IMG/VR virus record: IMGVR_UViG_3300044613_000024
Span: 1-24,894 of that record
Direction: 5' to 3' (one strand)
Source: a virus
Length of the DNA stretch: 24,894 nucleotides
In this document: positions 13,972-21,449 of the stretch, one piece after another
Position numbering within the stretch: the first letter of the stretch is position 1
How the letters are laid out: each line of letters starts with the position of its first letter
Translations under genes and position numbers: made by a program
The notes under the pieces: model-generated
Databases searched by the model: none
Told to the model about the DNA's origin: nothing
The model's input: the letters and a program-made list of their open reading frames with translations, nothing else

Positions 13972-14663
13972 TCCCTGATCTGTCCGGCAAAAAGATCGCC
14001 ATCGTGGCTATGGGCAAATCCCACGGTCAATTTGTGCTGGCTAAAACCCATTCTCAGCCTATTGATGAGGTCTGGGCGATCAATGCTATGGCAGGTGTGG
14101 TGTACCACGACAGGGTGTTTATGATGGACCCGGCAAGCCGGTTTCTGGATTCTGAGGATGCTGGTACCCAGACAGGGATTATGCGCTCGGTACTGGCTAA
14201 ACACCCCGGTCCTATCTATACCTGCGAGTTAGATAGCCGTTGCCCCGGTTTGGTTGAGTTTCCGCTTGAAGAGGTTATGAACGCCTGTGGAACTGGGTAC
14301 TTTAATAATACGGTGGCTTACGCCATAGGTTTTGGCATTGCAGCAAAAGTAGAAGAAATGCACCTTTACGGGATTGACTTCTCATATAAGAAGGTTGTGC
14401 ATTTTGCTGAGGCTGGGCGTGCTTGCTGTGAGTTCTTATTGGCTAAGGCTATGGAGAGAGGAATCAAGATTGGCATCGCACACGAGTCTTCCTTACTGGA
14501 TTCTAATGAGCCAGTGCAGTCCAAACTATATGGCTACCATCGCCTTGCTGACCCCTTGGTTGTTGGGCTAGAAGATGGTAAGTTCGTCACTAAGAAGTTT
14601 TCAGAAATTAAAGAGCCAGAACCGGCGTATGAGTACCGTGCGCCAGAGGCGGTGAGGACCTGA
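13968..14663 (+). CDS. Rossmann-like protein, possible DUF115/glycan-related
   Basis: A 231-aa protein with a first strand and loop LSGKKIAIVAMGKSHGQFVL, an EVWAINAMAGVVYHDRVFMM-type middle, and a helix-rich block GYFNNTVAYAIGFGIAAKVE, EMHLYGIDFSY. The end is charged and Pro-rich. The pattern resembles a Rossmann-type nucleotide-binding protein of the DUF115/MptE-like kind that phages carry, some of which are linked to sugar or nonulosonate transfer; that link is uncertain. It has no signal peptide. With the glycosyltransferase at 8718, it could serve glycan modification of virion or host surface, but the substrate is unknown. Overlaps both neighbours (ATGA and TGATG). Confidence 0.6.
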   Translation: MIPDLSGKKIAIVAMGKSHGQFVLAKTHSQPIDEVWAINAMAGVVYHDRVFMMDPASRFLDSEDAGTQTGIMRSVLAKHPGPIYTCELDSRCPGLVEFPLEEVMNACGTGYFNNTVAYAIGFGIAAKVEEMHLYGIDFSYKKVVHFAEAGRACCEFLLAKAMERGIKIGIAHESSLLDSNEPVQSKLYGYHRLADPLVVGLEDGKFVTKKFSEIKEPEPAYEYRAPEAVRT

Positions 14664-14950
14664 TGTTTGAGATAAAGATGGGGCAGATACATAGCCCGAT
14701 GATCAAAACCAGTGACTTTGGTGGCCTGCCGCTAGAGGACTTGGCTGAGGTGTGTGCCGATAAAATCGTGGGTGTGTCCGATTCCGCACCTCCGGCTATC
14801 CGTGAGCAGGCTAAGTATTTTCGGCAGCAAATTGAAAAGACAATTTTGGAGTATTTAAAGCGAGCAGCACAGTCCGAAAGGGCTACCTGTATTCAAGTTT
14901 GTTTACAGGGCGGGGAAGAAAAAGCCGCCCATCTATTAAGGAGAAGTTAA
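14663..14950 (+). CDS. Small helical protein, unknown
   Basis: A 95-aa protein: MFEIKMGQIHSPMIKTSDFG, a helix GLPLEDLAEVCADKIVGVSD, then SAPPAIREQAKYFRQQIEKT and ILEYLKRAAQSERAT; it ends CIQVCLQGGEEKAAHLLRRS. The pattern of a short N-terminal beta strand, an LAEVCADKI helix and an AIREQA helix recurs in small phage proteins near fibre or neck genes. The function is unknown to me. Its start overlaps the previous TGA; the next gene starts directly after its stop. Confidence 0.72.
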   Translation: MFEIKMGQIHSPMIKTSDFGGLPLEDLAEVCADKIVGVSDSAPPAIREQAKYFRQQIEKTILEYLKRAAQSERATCIQVCLQGGEEKAAHLLRRS

Positions 14951-15388
14951 ATGGCCTTCACTGGTAACTACATGCCAACATCTTTTAAGGTACAAATCCT
15001 GCAAGGTGTTCACAATTTTTCGACTGGTTCTGCCCAGACTTTCAAACTGGCGCTCTATAACAACAGTGCTTCGTTTACTGCAGCGACCACGGCTTACACC
15101 ACAACCAACGAAGTAGCGGCTTCCGGCTCTTATGTGGCTGGTGGCGGTGCTCTAACCAAAGTAACCCCGACATCTTCGGGAACTACGGCGTTTACCGACT
15201 TTGCTGATATTTCGTTTACCACGGCAACTATTACCGCTTATGGCGCCATGATCTATAACGACACGGCTACGGGTAATCCCGCAGTAGCAATCCTTGATTT
15301 TGGTGGTGCTAAGACCTCAACTTCTGGCACATTCACCATCATCTTCCCTGCGGCAACAGCAACCGGGGCGATCATTAGAATCGCCTAA
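14951..15388 (+). CDS. Beta-rich virion structural protein (fibre-region)
   Basis: A 145-aa protein starting MAFTGNYMPTSFKVQILQGV. A series of beta strands follows, with TFKLALYNNSASFTAATTAY, TTTNEVAASGSYVAGGGALT, an FTDFADISFTTATITAYGAM block, then AVAILDFGGAKTSTSGTFTI, ending IIFPAATATGAIIRIA. This is a recurring ~145-aa virion protein of environmental phages (LALYN...TTNEV...YNDTA...LDFGG...IRIA), likely a structural component at the start of the fibre genes. Exact role unknown. AAGGAG is seven bases before the ATG. Confidence 0.78.
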   Translation: MAFTGNYMPTSFKVQILQGVHNFSTGSAQTFKLALYNNSASFTAATTAYTTTNEVAASGSYVAGGGALTKVTPTSSGTTAFTDFADISFTTATITAYGAMIYNDTATGNPAVAILDFGGAKTSTSGTFTIIFPAATATGAIIRIA

Positions 15389-15399
15389 TGGACTGAAAT

Positions 15400-16626
15400 G
15401 TGGCGACATTCAGTGGTTGGGGTGACGGTCCTTGGGGATACGTTCCTTGGGGATCAGACCGCACCGACGTCGAAGTTCCGCTTGATGGGTGGGGCTACGG
15501 TGGGTGGGGTGAGACCCCGTGGGGCCAAGGCTCTGCTGGCGTCCAAGGCTCTGGCGCTGTTGGATCAGTCACAGTTCAGACCCAGAAAAATGAATCCGTC
15601 AATGTTACCGGCGTCTCTGCAACCGGATCAATTGGTCAAGTACTTATCACTGGCGATGCAAACGTCGCAGTCACAGGTGTTCAAGCCGCAGGTCAGATTG
15701 GTCAAGTCTCTGTTGGAGAAGGTGTCGGAGTCCTCGTCACAGGGGTACAAGCAAACGGGTTCATCGGTCAAGCCGCAGTATCAGGTACAGCCAACGTCTT
15801 CCCAACAGGGGTTCAAGGCACCGGTTCCGCAGGTCAAGTTACCGTCGCTGCCAATGCCAATGTCTTCGCAGTTGGTGTTCAAGGACAGGGGTTCATCGGG
15901 CAAGCCCAAGCAACCGGCGGCGCTTCTGTCTCCGTTACAGGGGTCCAAGCCACAGGAGCCATCGGTACAGTCGCAGTCCGTGGTAGTGCAAATACCACCG
16001 TCACGGGGGTCTCAGGTAGCGGTGCTATTGGCTCCGTTACCGCCAGCGCGGGGGCTAGTGTCACCCTTACCGGGGTCAGTGCAACCGGCTTTATCGGGCA
16101 AGCACAAGCCACAGGCGGAGCAAACGCCTCAGTCACAGGGGTTAGCGGGTCTGGTCAAGTTGGAAGCGTTGCAACAACTGGCGATGCCTCAGTCACACTT
16201 ACAGGGGTCCAAGCCACTGGCTTTGTCGGACAAGTCGCTGTTACAGGTGACGGGGTTGTTAGTGTTACTGGCGTTCAAGCGGTTGGCTTTATTGGTCAAG
16301 TCGTCATTCAGAAAAATGAGTCAGTCACACTCACTGGCGTTTCTGCAACAGGATTTATTGGGCAAGCCACAGCAGTCCCGGGTGTCAGCGTATTTGTCAC
16401 GGGGGTTACAGCCCTCACAGCCATTGGTATCGTCTCTGCTGGGCAGGGTGTGGATGTCACCGTTACAGGCGTTCAAGCCACCGGTGCAGTTGGGCAAGTA
16501 TTCAATTGGGTTTCAGTTGACGACAATCAGACCGCTAACTGGCAAAATATCAATGATTCACAGACCGATGCGTGGGTGGCAGTTAATGATGCCCAAACCG
16601 CAAATTGGACTGAAATAGCAGCGTAA
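15400..16626 (+). CDS. Tail fibre protein with fifteen 22-residue repeats
   Basis: A 408-aa probable fibre protein. Residues 1-44 are Trp/Gly-rich (GWGDGPWGYVPWG...GWGYGGWGETPWG). Residues 45 to about 368 are about fifteen repeats of 22 residues with consensus V-x-V-T-G-V-Q/S-A-T-G-x-I-G-Q-V-x-V-x-G-x-A-x, and the last ~35 residues hold three 11-residue repeats with N-D-x-Q-T-x-x-W. The strict 22-residue period with alternating Val and regular Gly suggests a beta-solenoid or trimeric beta-fibre rod. I chose the GTG at 15400, since the ATG at 15398 belongs to another frame. There is no strong ribosome binding site, so expression may be low or coupled to the previous gene. A long open shadow frame exists in this region (see findings). 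Confidence 0.85.
   Translation: MATFSGWGDGPWGYVPWGSDRTDVEVPLDGWGYGGWGETPWGQGSAGVQGSGAVGSVTVQTQKNESVNVTGVSATGSIGQVLITGDANVAVTGVQAAGQIGQVSVGEGVGVLVTGVQANGFIGQAAVSGTANVFPTGVQGTGSAGQVTVAANANVFAVGVQGQGFIGQAQATGGASVSVTGVQATGAIGTVAVRGSANTTVTGVSGSGAIGSVTASAGASVTLTGVSATGFIGQAQATGGANASVTGVSGSGQVGSVATTGDASVTLTGVQATGFVGQVAVTGDGVVSVTGVQAVGFIGQVVIQKNESVTLTGVSATGFIGQATAVPGVSVFVTGVTALTAIGIVSAGQGVDVTVTGVQATGAVGQVFNWVSVDDNQTANWQNINDSQTDAWVAVNDAQTANWTEIAA
15532..16503 (+). repeat. 66-bp coding repeats (about fifteen units)
   Basis: The DNA encoding the 22-residue repeats has a 66-bp period, each unit built round an ACxGGxGTxCAAGCxAC-like core and a GGxCAAG block. Units are diverged, not identical; several pairs share long matches (for example the units around 16070-16110 and 16330-16365). 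Unit number could change by recombination. Confidence 0.85.
16513..16611 (+). repeat. Three 33-bp coding repeats at fibre C-terminus
   Basis: Three 11-residue units, SVDDNQTANWQ, NINDSQTDAWV and AVNDAQTANWT, occupy residues 372-404. They share N/D-D-x-Q-T-x-x-W with the Trp in the same place. This is distinct from the 22-residue array before it. Confidence 0.8.
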
Positions 16627-16636
16627 AGGAAAAAAT

Positions 16637-17365
16637 ATGGCTTCTACCTACTCAGCCCTAAAAGTCGAACTTATCGCCACTGGTGAACAGTCCGGTACTT
16701 GGGGTGCAACGACTAACACCAACCTTGGCACAGCCCTAGAGGAAGCCATCGTAGGTCGGGCAAACCCTGAATTTACGTCTGATGCAAATCTGACGCTTAC
16801 GCTGACTAATACTAACGCCAGTCAGATAGCCCGTAACTTTGTACTGAATGTAACTTCGACGACTTCCTTATCCACAACTCGTGACTTGATTGTGCCGGGA
16901 ATCGAGAAACCATACATCGTTCAGAACAACACCACGGGTGGTCAGTCCATTCGAGTCATTGTGGCGGGCGCCTCAGTCACCGTACCTAACGGTAAGACAG
17001 TGTTTATATACAACGACGGCACGGATATTAAGTCTGCATTTGATTACATCCCTGCAATTACGACCCCCTCTGCCACAATTACGGGCGGAACAATTGCTGG
17101 TATCACGCAGTTGGATGTTGCAGGTACGAGCGCTGCTGGTGCAAATCTTAAGTTGTACGAGGACACGGATAACGGTACTAACTATGTGTCGCTAAAATCC
17201 GCTGACTCAATGGCTGCAAACGTGACGTTTACTTTGCCTAACGCAGATGGTACAACTGGGCAAGTTCTTCAAACCAACGGCTCCGGTGTGTTGTCGTTTA
17301 CGACTCCCTCATCGGGTATTTCCACGGGTAAAAGTATCGCAATGGCGATGATTTTTGGGTTTTGA
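16637..17365 (+). CDS. Tail fibre / fibre-attachment protein
   Basis: A 242-aa protein starting MASTYSALKVELIATGEQSG and TWGATTNTNLGTALEEAIVG, a characteristic start of phage tail-fibre proteins. Beta-strand regions follow: LTLTLTNTNASQIARNFVLN, then RDLIVPGIEKPYIVQNNTTG and VPNGKTVFIYNDGTDIK. Then come a collagen-poor repeat area (TPSATITGGTIAGITQLDVA), an LKLYEDTDNGTNYVSLKSAD and FTLPNADGTTGQVLQTNGSG block typical of fibre shafts, and the end GKSIAMAMIFGF. That terminal motif is common for complete members, so the gene is likely whole even though an endonuclease gene starts at its stop. AAAGGAAAA ribosome binding site. Confidence 0.88.
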   Translation: MASTYSALKVELIATGEQSGTWGATTNTNLGTALEEAIVGRANPEFTSDANLTLTLTNTNASQIARNFVLNVTSTTSLSTTRDLIVPGIEKPYIVQNNTTGGQSIRVIVAGASVTVPNGKTVFIYNDGTDIKSAFDYIPAITTPSATITGGTIAGITQLDVAGTSAAGANLKLYEDTDNGTNYVSLKSADSMAANVTFTLPNADGTTGQVLQTNGSGVLSFTTPSSGISTGKSIAMAMIFGF

Positions 17366-17376
17366 CGCACTGCAAT

Positions 17377-17865
17377 ATGTGGACAACTGAACAGCGTAAA
17401 ATAGCAAGTGAACAAGCAAAGGCTCGTTGGCGTGATCCTGCTTACAGAGCGAAAACTTCTCTTGCAATTTGTAAACCGCCTAAGTGTCCTACTTGTGGTG
17501 AAACAGATATTGCTAAATTTTATGTTAATAAAAACGGACATCGCAGCGCTAAATTTTGTCGTGAGTGCTGCAAAAAACAGTGCCTTGTTCGTTGGCATGC
17601 AAAGCCTGAGTTGGATCGCCAAGCATCTAGAGCGTATAAGTATGGTATTACTGCGGATGATTTCAAGCAGATGTTTGAGACCCAACAAGGCAAATGCGCA
17701 ATTTGTAACGAAGAACCAAAGACGAAGCGTGGGCTACACGTTGACCACGACCACGAAACCGGTAAAGTACGAGGACTGCTATGCCACGGTTGCAATGTGG
17801 CGTTGGGTTCTTTTAAGGAAGACGTAACCCTGCTTAACAAAGCAATTGAATATCTCAGGAGTTAA
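17377..17865 (+). CDS. HNH endonuclease of the endonuclease VII (T4 gp49-like) family
   Basis: A free-standing nuclease of ~162 aa (ATG at 17377; a TTG at 17362 would add five residues and overlap the fibre stop). It has an N-terminal basic helix, a zinc-ribbon pair CPTC (about 37-40) and CREC (about 61-64), then YGITADDFKQMFETQQGKCA. The HNH/beta-beta-alpha-Me core has CAIC, HVDHDHETGKVRGLLCHGC (about 121-139) and a C-terminal ALGSFKEDVTLLNKAIEYL. Endonuclease VII-type enzymes resolve branched DNA, and many free-standing copies behave as homing nucleases. It sits between two fibre genes, with a poor ribosome binding site. A mobile nuclease or a packaging nuclease are both possible; the site in the fibre cluster favours a mobile one. 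Confidence 0.87.
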   Translation: MWTTEQRKIASEQAKARWRDPAYRAKTSLAICKPPKCPTCGETDIAKFYVNKNGHRSAKFCRECCKKQCLVRWHAKPELDRQASRAYKYGITADDFKQMFETQQGKCAICNEEPKTKRGLHVDHDHETGKVRGLLCHGCNVALGSFKEDVTLLNKAIEYLRS

Positions 17866-17867
17866 AT

Positions 17868-18245
17868 ATGGCAAACCCAAATATAGTCAACGTAGCGGCG
17901 ATTTACGGCAACTCGTCCAGCACCTCGCTGTCTACGACCTCTGCAACATCTCTTGTTAGCAACGCTGCCTCAAGCGGGAAGGTCTATAAGATCAACTCGA
18001 TTGTTGTGGCTAACGTAGACGGGACATCTGCTGCTGACATCACGATTAACGTATACTCGGCTGCGGCTCTTGGTGGTACGGCGTTTCCAATAGCGTCAAC
18101 CATCTCGGTGCCTGCTGATGCTACGCTGATCGTGACAGACAAGACGACATCGTTCTACCTGCTTGAGAATCAGTCCATCGGTGCTACGGCTGGTACGGCT
18201 AGTGATCTAGTGGTCACTGCGTCTTGGGAAGAACTGAACTCGTAA
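17868..18245 (+). CDS. Small beta-rich fibre-region virion protein
   Basis: A 125-aa protein starting MANPNIVNVAAIYGNSSSTS. Ser/Thr/Ala-rich strands follow: LVSNAASSGKVYKINSIVVA, then SAADITINVYSAAALGGTAF, ISVPADATLIVTDKTTSFYL, and LENQSIGATAGTASDLVVTA, ending SWEELNS. The strand order with KVYKINSIxVAN...ADITINxY...IP/VPADATLxVxDK...LxEN-x-SI is a recurring small phage virion family. It probably forms a beta-sandwich on fibre or head. Good AGGAG site before the ATG, two bases after the endonuclease stop. Confidence 0.75.
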   Translation: MANPNIVNVAAIYGNSSSTSLSTTSATSLVSNAASSGKVYKINSIVVANVDGTSAADITINVYSAAALGGTAFPIASTISVPADATLIVTDKTTSFYLLENQSIGATAGTASDLVVTASWEELNS

Positions 18246-18254
18246 AGGTTTAAT

Positions 18255-19661
18255 ATGCCAATCCACGGCTATCCCGGTAATGTAATCACCGCTAATCCAA
18301 CAGCGCCCACATCGAGCGTTGCTTCTGGCGTTTGGACTACTGAGCAACAACTGATTGCTAAGGCGGCGGGTAATTGGCCTATGGCGCTGACTCAGATTGG
18401 TAGTAGTCTGCGGTTTAACTCTGCAGATAGTGCGTACATGACCAGAACACCTAGCGTTGCGGGTAATCGTAGAACATGGACTTGGAGTGGGTGGTTTAAG
18501 CGATGCAATCCGGCAACAACAAACACTTTGTTTTCTGCATATGTTGACGCTAACAACTTTTTTGGAATTAGATTGCGTGAAGAAGGTGACAATGGTCGTT
18601 TAGAAATCCTAAATTATTCTTCCGCTTACGATATGCGGATTGAAACTACGCAAGTATTTCGTGACGTTAGTGCTTGGTATCACCTTGTTGTTGCTATTGA
18701 CACAACCCAAGCAACATCTACAGACAGGGTTAAACTGTATTTGAATGGTTCACAGATTACGGCTCTTTCAACAACTACATACCCTAGTCAAAACTTTGAT
18801 ACTGATGTAAACAATACAAACGCACACTATATTGGCAGTTTAAGTACAAGTCAATATAACAACGGCTACCAAACCGAAATCTACTTCATCGACGGTCAAG
18901 CCCTAACACCCTCTTCCTTTGGCTTTAACAGTTCAGACACGGGCGTTTGGTCTCCAAAACAGTACATCGGTTCGTATGGCACAAACGGCTTTTATCTGCC
19001 AATGAGCATATCCGAAACCAATCCGACGTGGAACTATGACCCGATGAATACGTTTGGGACATACAACGCAAGCGGCAGCATGGTTCAGAGTTCCACACAA
19101 ATTTACCTAAGTGGCGCTACTTATGATGGTGGGTACAAGGCGGCAGCAGTAAGTCCCGGATCTTTCACAGCACTACAAAACAACTGGAGTTTGGATTTCC
19201 AACTAAACAGAGACGGAGTTAATTCGTCCCCATTCCCAAACTACACTATTGCTATTGGTCGGCAATCCTCGGCAACTACTTATTTCAGTACTTCCGGGGC
19301 GCAGGATATTGTGCATTTAGTTGTAGGTAACAATTACAACTATAACTGGTATGTTTATAACGGAAATGGAACGCAACTTTATACGTTTGGAGGGTCTGGT
19401 TCAGGCACTACGTATGGTCAGTATGCTGTGGCTGGGTCGTCTGGACGGGTAACCTTTAACTTCAGCACATTTACATTTACGTTCTTTGCACGGGTAGACG
19501 GCTCTTTCAGTGGCATGACACAAATAGGCACTTACACTTTATCAGCCGGAGAAAAGGCTGCGATGCTCAGTGCTTACCAAAACACTAATTTTTATATAAC
19601 GTCAGTCTATCGATCCAATAATGATGGTTGGCGAAATATTGACTGGTACACGACGGTATAA
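18255..19661 (+). CDS. LamG-domain adhesin, N-terminal half of a split fibre pair
   Basis: A 468-aa receptor-binding candidate. Residues ~50-230 are a concanavalin A/LamG-like lectin domain (SLRFNSADSAYMTRTPS, RRTWTWSGWFKR, WYHLVVAIDTTQATSTDRVK, LYLNGSQITAL, GYQTEIYFIDGQALTPSSFG). The first 248 residues align block by block with the N-terminus of the gene at 21450, ending at the shared YGTNGFYL at residues 241-248 in both. The remaining ~220 residues (LPMSISETNPTWNYDPMN, ... NIDWYTTV) have no counterpart there and form a separate Gly/Ser/Tyr-rich beta region. The ORF then stops, and the rest of the shared architecture continues in the next gene. Both pieces are intact, so this is either a real two-gene arrangement or a recent split. 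Confidence 0.8.
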   Translation: MPIHGYPGNVITANPTAPTSSVASGVWTTEQQLIAKAAGNWPMALTQIGSSLRFNSADSAYMTRTPSVAGNRRTWTWSGWFKRCNPATTNTLFSAYVDANNFFGIRLREEGDNGRLEILNYSSAYDMRIETTQVFRDVSAWYHLVVAIDTTQATSTDRVKLYLNGSQITALSTTTYPSQNFDTDVNNTNAHYIGSLSTSQYNNGYQTEIYFIDGQALTPSSFGFNSSDTGVWSPKQYIGSYGTNGFYLPMSISETNPTWNYDPMNTFGTYNASGSMVQSSTQIYLSGATYDGGYKAAAVSPGSFTALQNNWSLDFQLNRDGVNSSPFPNYTIAIGRQSSATTYFSTSGAQDIVHLVVGNNYNYNWYVYNGNGTQLYTFGGSGSGTTYGQYAVAGSSGRVTFNFSTFTFTFFARVDGSFSGMTQIGTYTLSAGEKAAMLSAYQNTNFYITSVYRSNNDGWRNIDWYTTV

Positions 19662-19687
19662 CCAGAAAGATCTAGGAGACTTAGTAA

Positions 19688-21442
19688 ATGCCCATTAATC
19701 CCGGATTAGATGCTTCTGGCAACGGAAACAACTGGACGCCTATTAACCTTCAGTGGGTTGTAGCGGGGGTTAATTACGACATTATGGTGGATTCACCTAC
19801 GCCATACGGTACAGACACAGGTGTTGGTGGTACGGTGCGTGGTAATTACGCTACGTTGAATCCATTAGCATCTGTATCAAGTCCACCAACATTTGCAAAT
19901 GGAAACTTAGAAGCGACTGGCCCCGCTTCAGGTGTTGGAGTATGCCAAACGACGGCTGCGGCAACATCTGGAAAGTTCTACGCAGAGGTAACTGTTACTA
20001 GAACGTCCGACCGATTAGACCTTGGAATTATGGGTTCTGGGGTATCTATGACCACAACAAACTATCTTGGAACCGATACCAATACAATTGCTTATTTAAC
20101 TTCTACGGGTGTTATCAGAAAAGACAATACCAACAATCAAACTGGATTGGCTACTTGCACAACTGGTGATGTGGTTGGAATGACTGTTGATATGGACACC
20201 GGGTCAATTCAATTTTATAAAAATAATGCTACGGTTGGAACAGCGGTTTCGTTTACGCCAAGCAGTTACGTTGCGTTTCTATTTGCTCAAACAACTAGTA
20301 ACAACACAAGCAAAGGCACATGGAACTTTGGTCAACGTGCCTTTGCCTACACAGCCCCCTCTGGCTTTAAGGCATTGTGTACAACTAATCTGCCTACGCC
20401 GACCATCGGTGCTACTAGCACTACACAGGCGGGGAAGTATATGAATGTGGTTACTTATACAGGCAATGGAACTGGTCAAACCATTAGCACCGTAGGTTTT
20501 CAACCGGATTTGGTGTGGGTTAAAAACAGAAGTAATGCGGGTAATAACCACAATTTGCAGGATAGCGTTCGTGGGTTTTCGGTTGCGCTTTCTACCAGTT
20601 TAACAAACTCAGATTCAGCGGCATCAAACGCAGTTAGTGGTGTTACATCTACAGGATTCACTCTTGGAAATAATAGTAATGGATATTCTGTAAATGAAAA
20701 TACCTACACCTACGTTGCATGGAACTGGAACGCTGGCGGCTCTAACGCTACCAACACCTCTGGCACTATAACCAGTACAGTCAGGGCGAACACGACTAGC
20801 GGGTTCTCGATTGTGCAATGGACTGGTTCCGGTGCTAACGGTACTGTTGGGCATGGACTAGGAGTTGCCCCGCAGTTTATGTTTATGAAGAATAAAACCA
20901 ATGGCGGTACTGGCTGGCCTACATATCATGCCTTTATGGATGCGTCTGCGCCACAGAATTACTTTATTAGCATGGCATCAACAGATGCCAAAACATCAGA
21001 TTCTGCTGCTTGGAATAATACTGCACCTACTAGTTCTGTATTTAGTGTTGGTAATAGTTCGTACAGCAACGGTGGAACAATGATTGCGTATGTGTTTGCG
21101 CCAGTAGCGGGGTATAGCGCCTTTGGAAGTTACACGGGCAATGGTTCGAGTGACGGGCCGTTTGTGTACCTTGGCTTCCGTCCTGAGTTTGTAATGATTA
21201 AAAGCGCAACTACCGCCGGAACGTCTTGGGAGATGTTTGACAATGCAAGAGAAACGTCTAACTTAATGGATTTGGAACTGCTTGCAAACTCAAGCAATGC
21301 TGAAGGTACATATACGTTTGGTGATTTTGTATCTAACGGATTTAAGTTACGGTCAACCAACAATGGCGTAAATCAATCTTCGGCAACTCTGATATATATG
21401 GCATTTGCTGAAAACCCATTTAAGTACGCTTTAGCACGATAG
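19688..21442 (+). CDS. SPRY-like plus repeat-domain adhesin, C-terminal half of a split fibre pair
   Basis: A 584-aa protein that begins abruptly with MPINPGLDASGNGNNWTPIN, equivalent to GYDYSGNANNWTTNNF at residue ~259 of the 21450 gene. It continues through TVRGNYATLNPL, then an SPRY-like region (about 70-220; GDVVGMTVDMDTGSIQFYKN, TWNFGQRAFAYTAPSGFKAL). Three repeat domains follow (about 249-580). They start with YMNVVTYTGNGTGQTISTVG, FQPDLVWVKN; then IVQWTGSGANGTVGHGLGVA; then SYTGNGSSDGPFVYLGFRPE, ending FAENPFKYALAR. I recall such a domain as DUF7483, unverified. It has its own AGGAG site and ATG at 19688, so it can be translated alone. Likely acts with the preceding protein. Confidence 0.8.
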   Translation: MPINPGLDASGNGNNWTPINLQWVVAGVNYDIMVDSPTPYGTDTGVGGTVRGNYATLNPLASVSSPPTFANGNLEATGPASGVGVCQTTAAATSGKFYAEVTVTRTSDRLDLGIMGSGVSMTTTNYLGTDTNTIAYLTSTGVIRKDNTNNQTGLATCTTGDVVGMTVDMDTGSIQFYKNNATVGTAVSFTPSSYVAFLFAQTTSNNTSKGTWNFGQRAFAYTAPSGFKALCTTNLPTPTIGATSTTQAGKYMNVVTYTGNGTGQTISTVGFQPDLVWVKNRSNAGNNHNLQDSVRGFSVALSTSLTNSDSAASNAVSGVTSTGFTLGNNSNGYSVNENTYTYVAWNWNAGGSNATNTSGTITSTVRANTTSGFSIVQWTGSGANGTVGHGLGVAPQFMFMKNKTNGGTGWPTYHAFMDASAPQNYFISMASTDAKTSDSAAWNNTAPTSSVFSVGNSSYSNGGTMIAYVFAPVAGYSAFGSYTGNGSSDGPFVYLGFRPEFVMIKSATTAGTSWEMFDNARETSNLMDLELLANSSNAEGTYTFGDFVSNGFKLRSTNNGVNQSSATLIYMAFAENPFKYALAR

Positions 21443-21449
21443 GATCGAC

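Noticed and set aside
15879-16136. Minus-strand 85-codon frame in the fibre repeats
   Set aside because: The 66-bp period keeps several frames open. The translation simply mirrors the repeat (APPVACACPIKPVALTPV) and has no start context.
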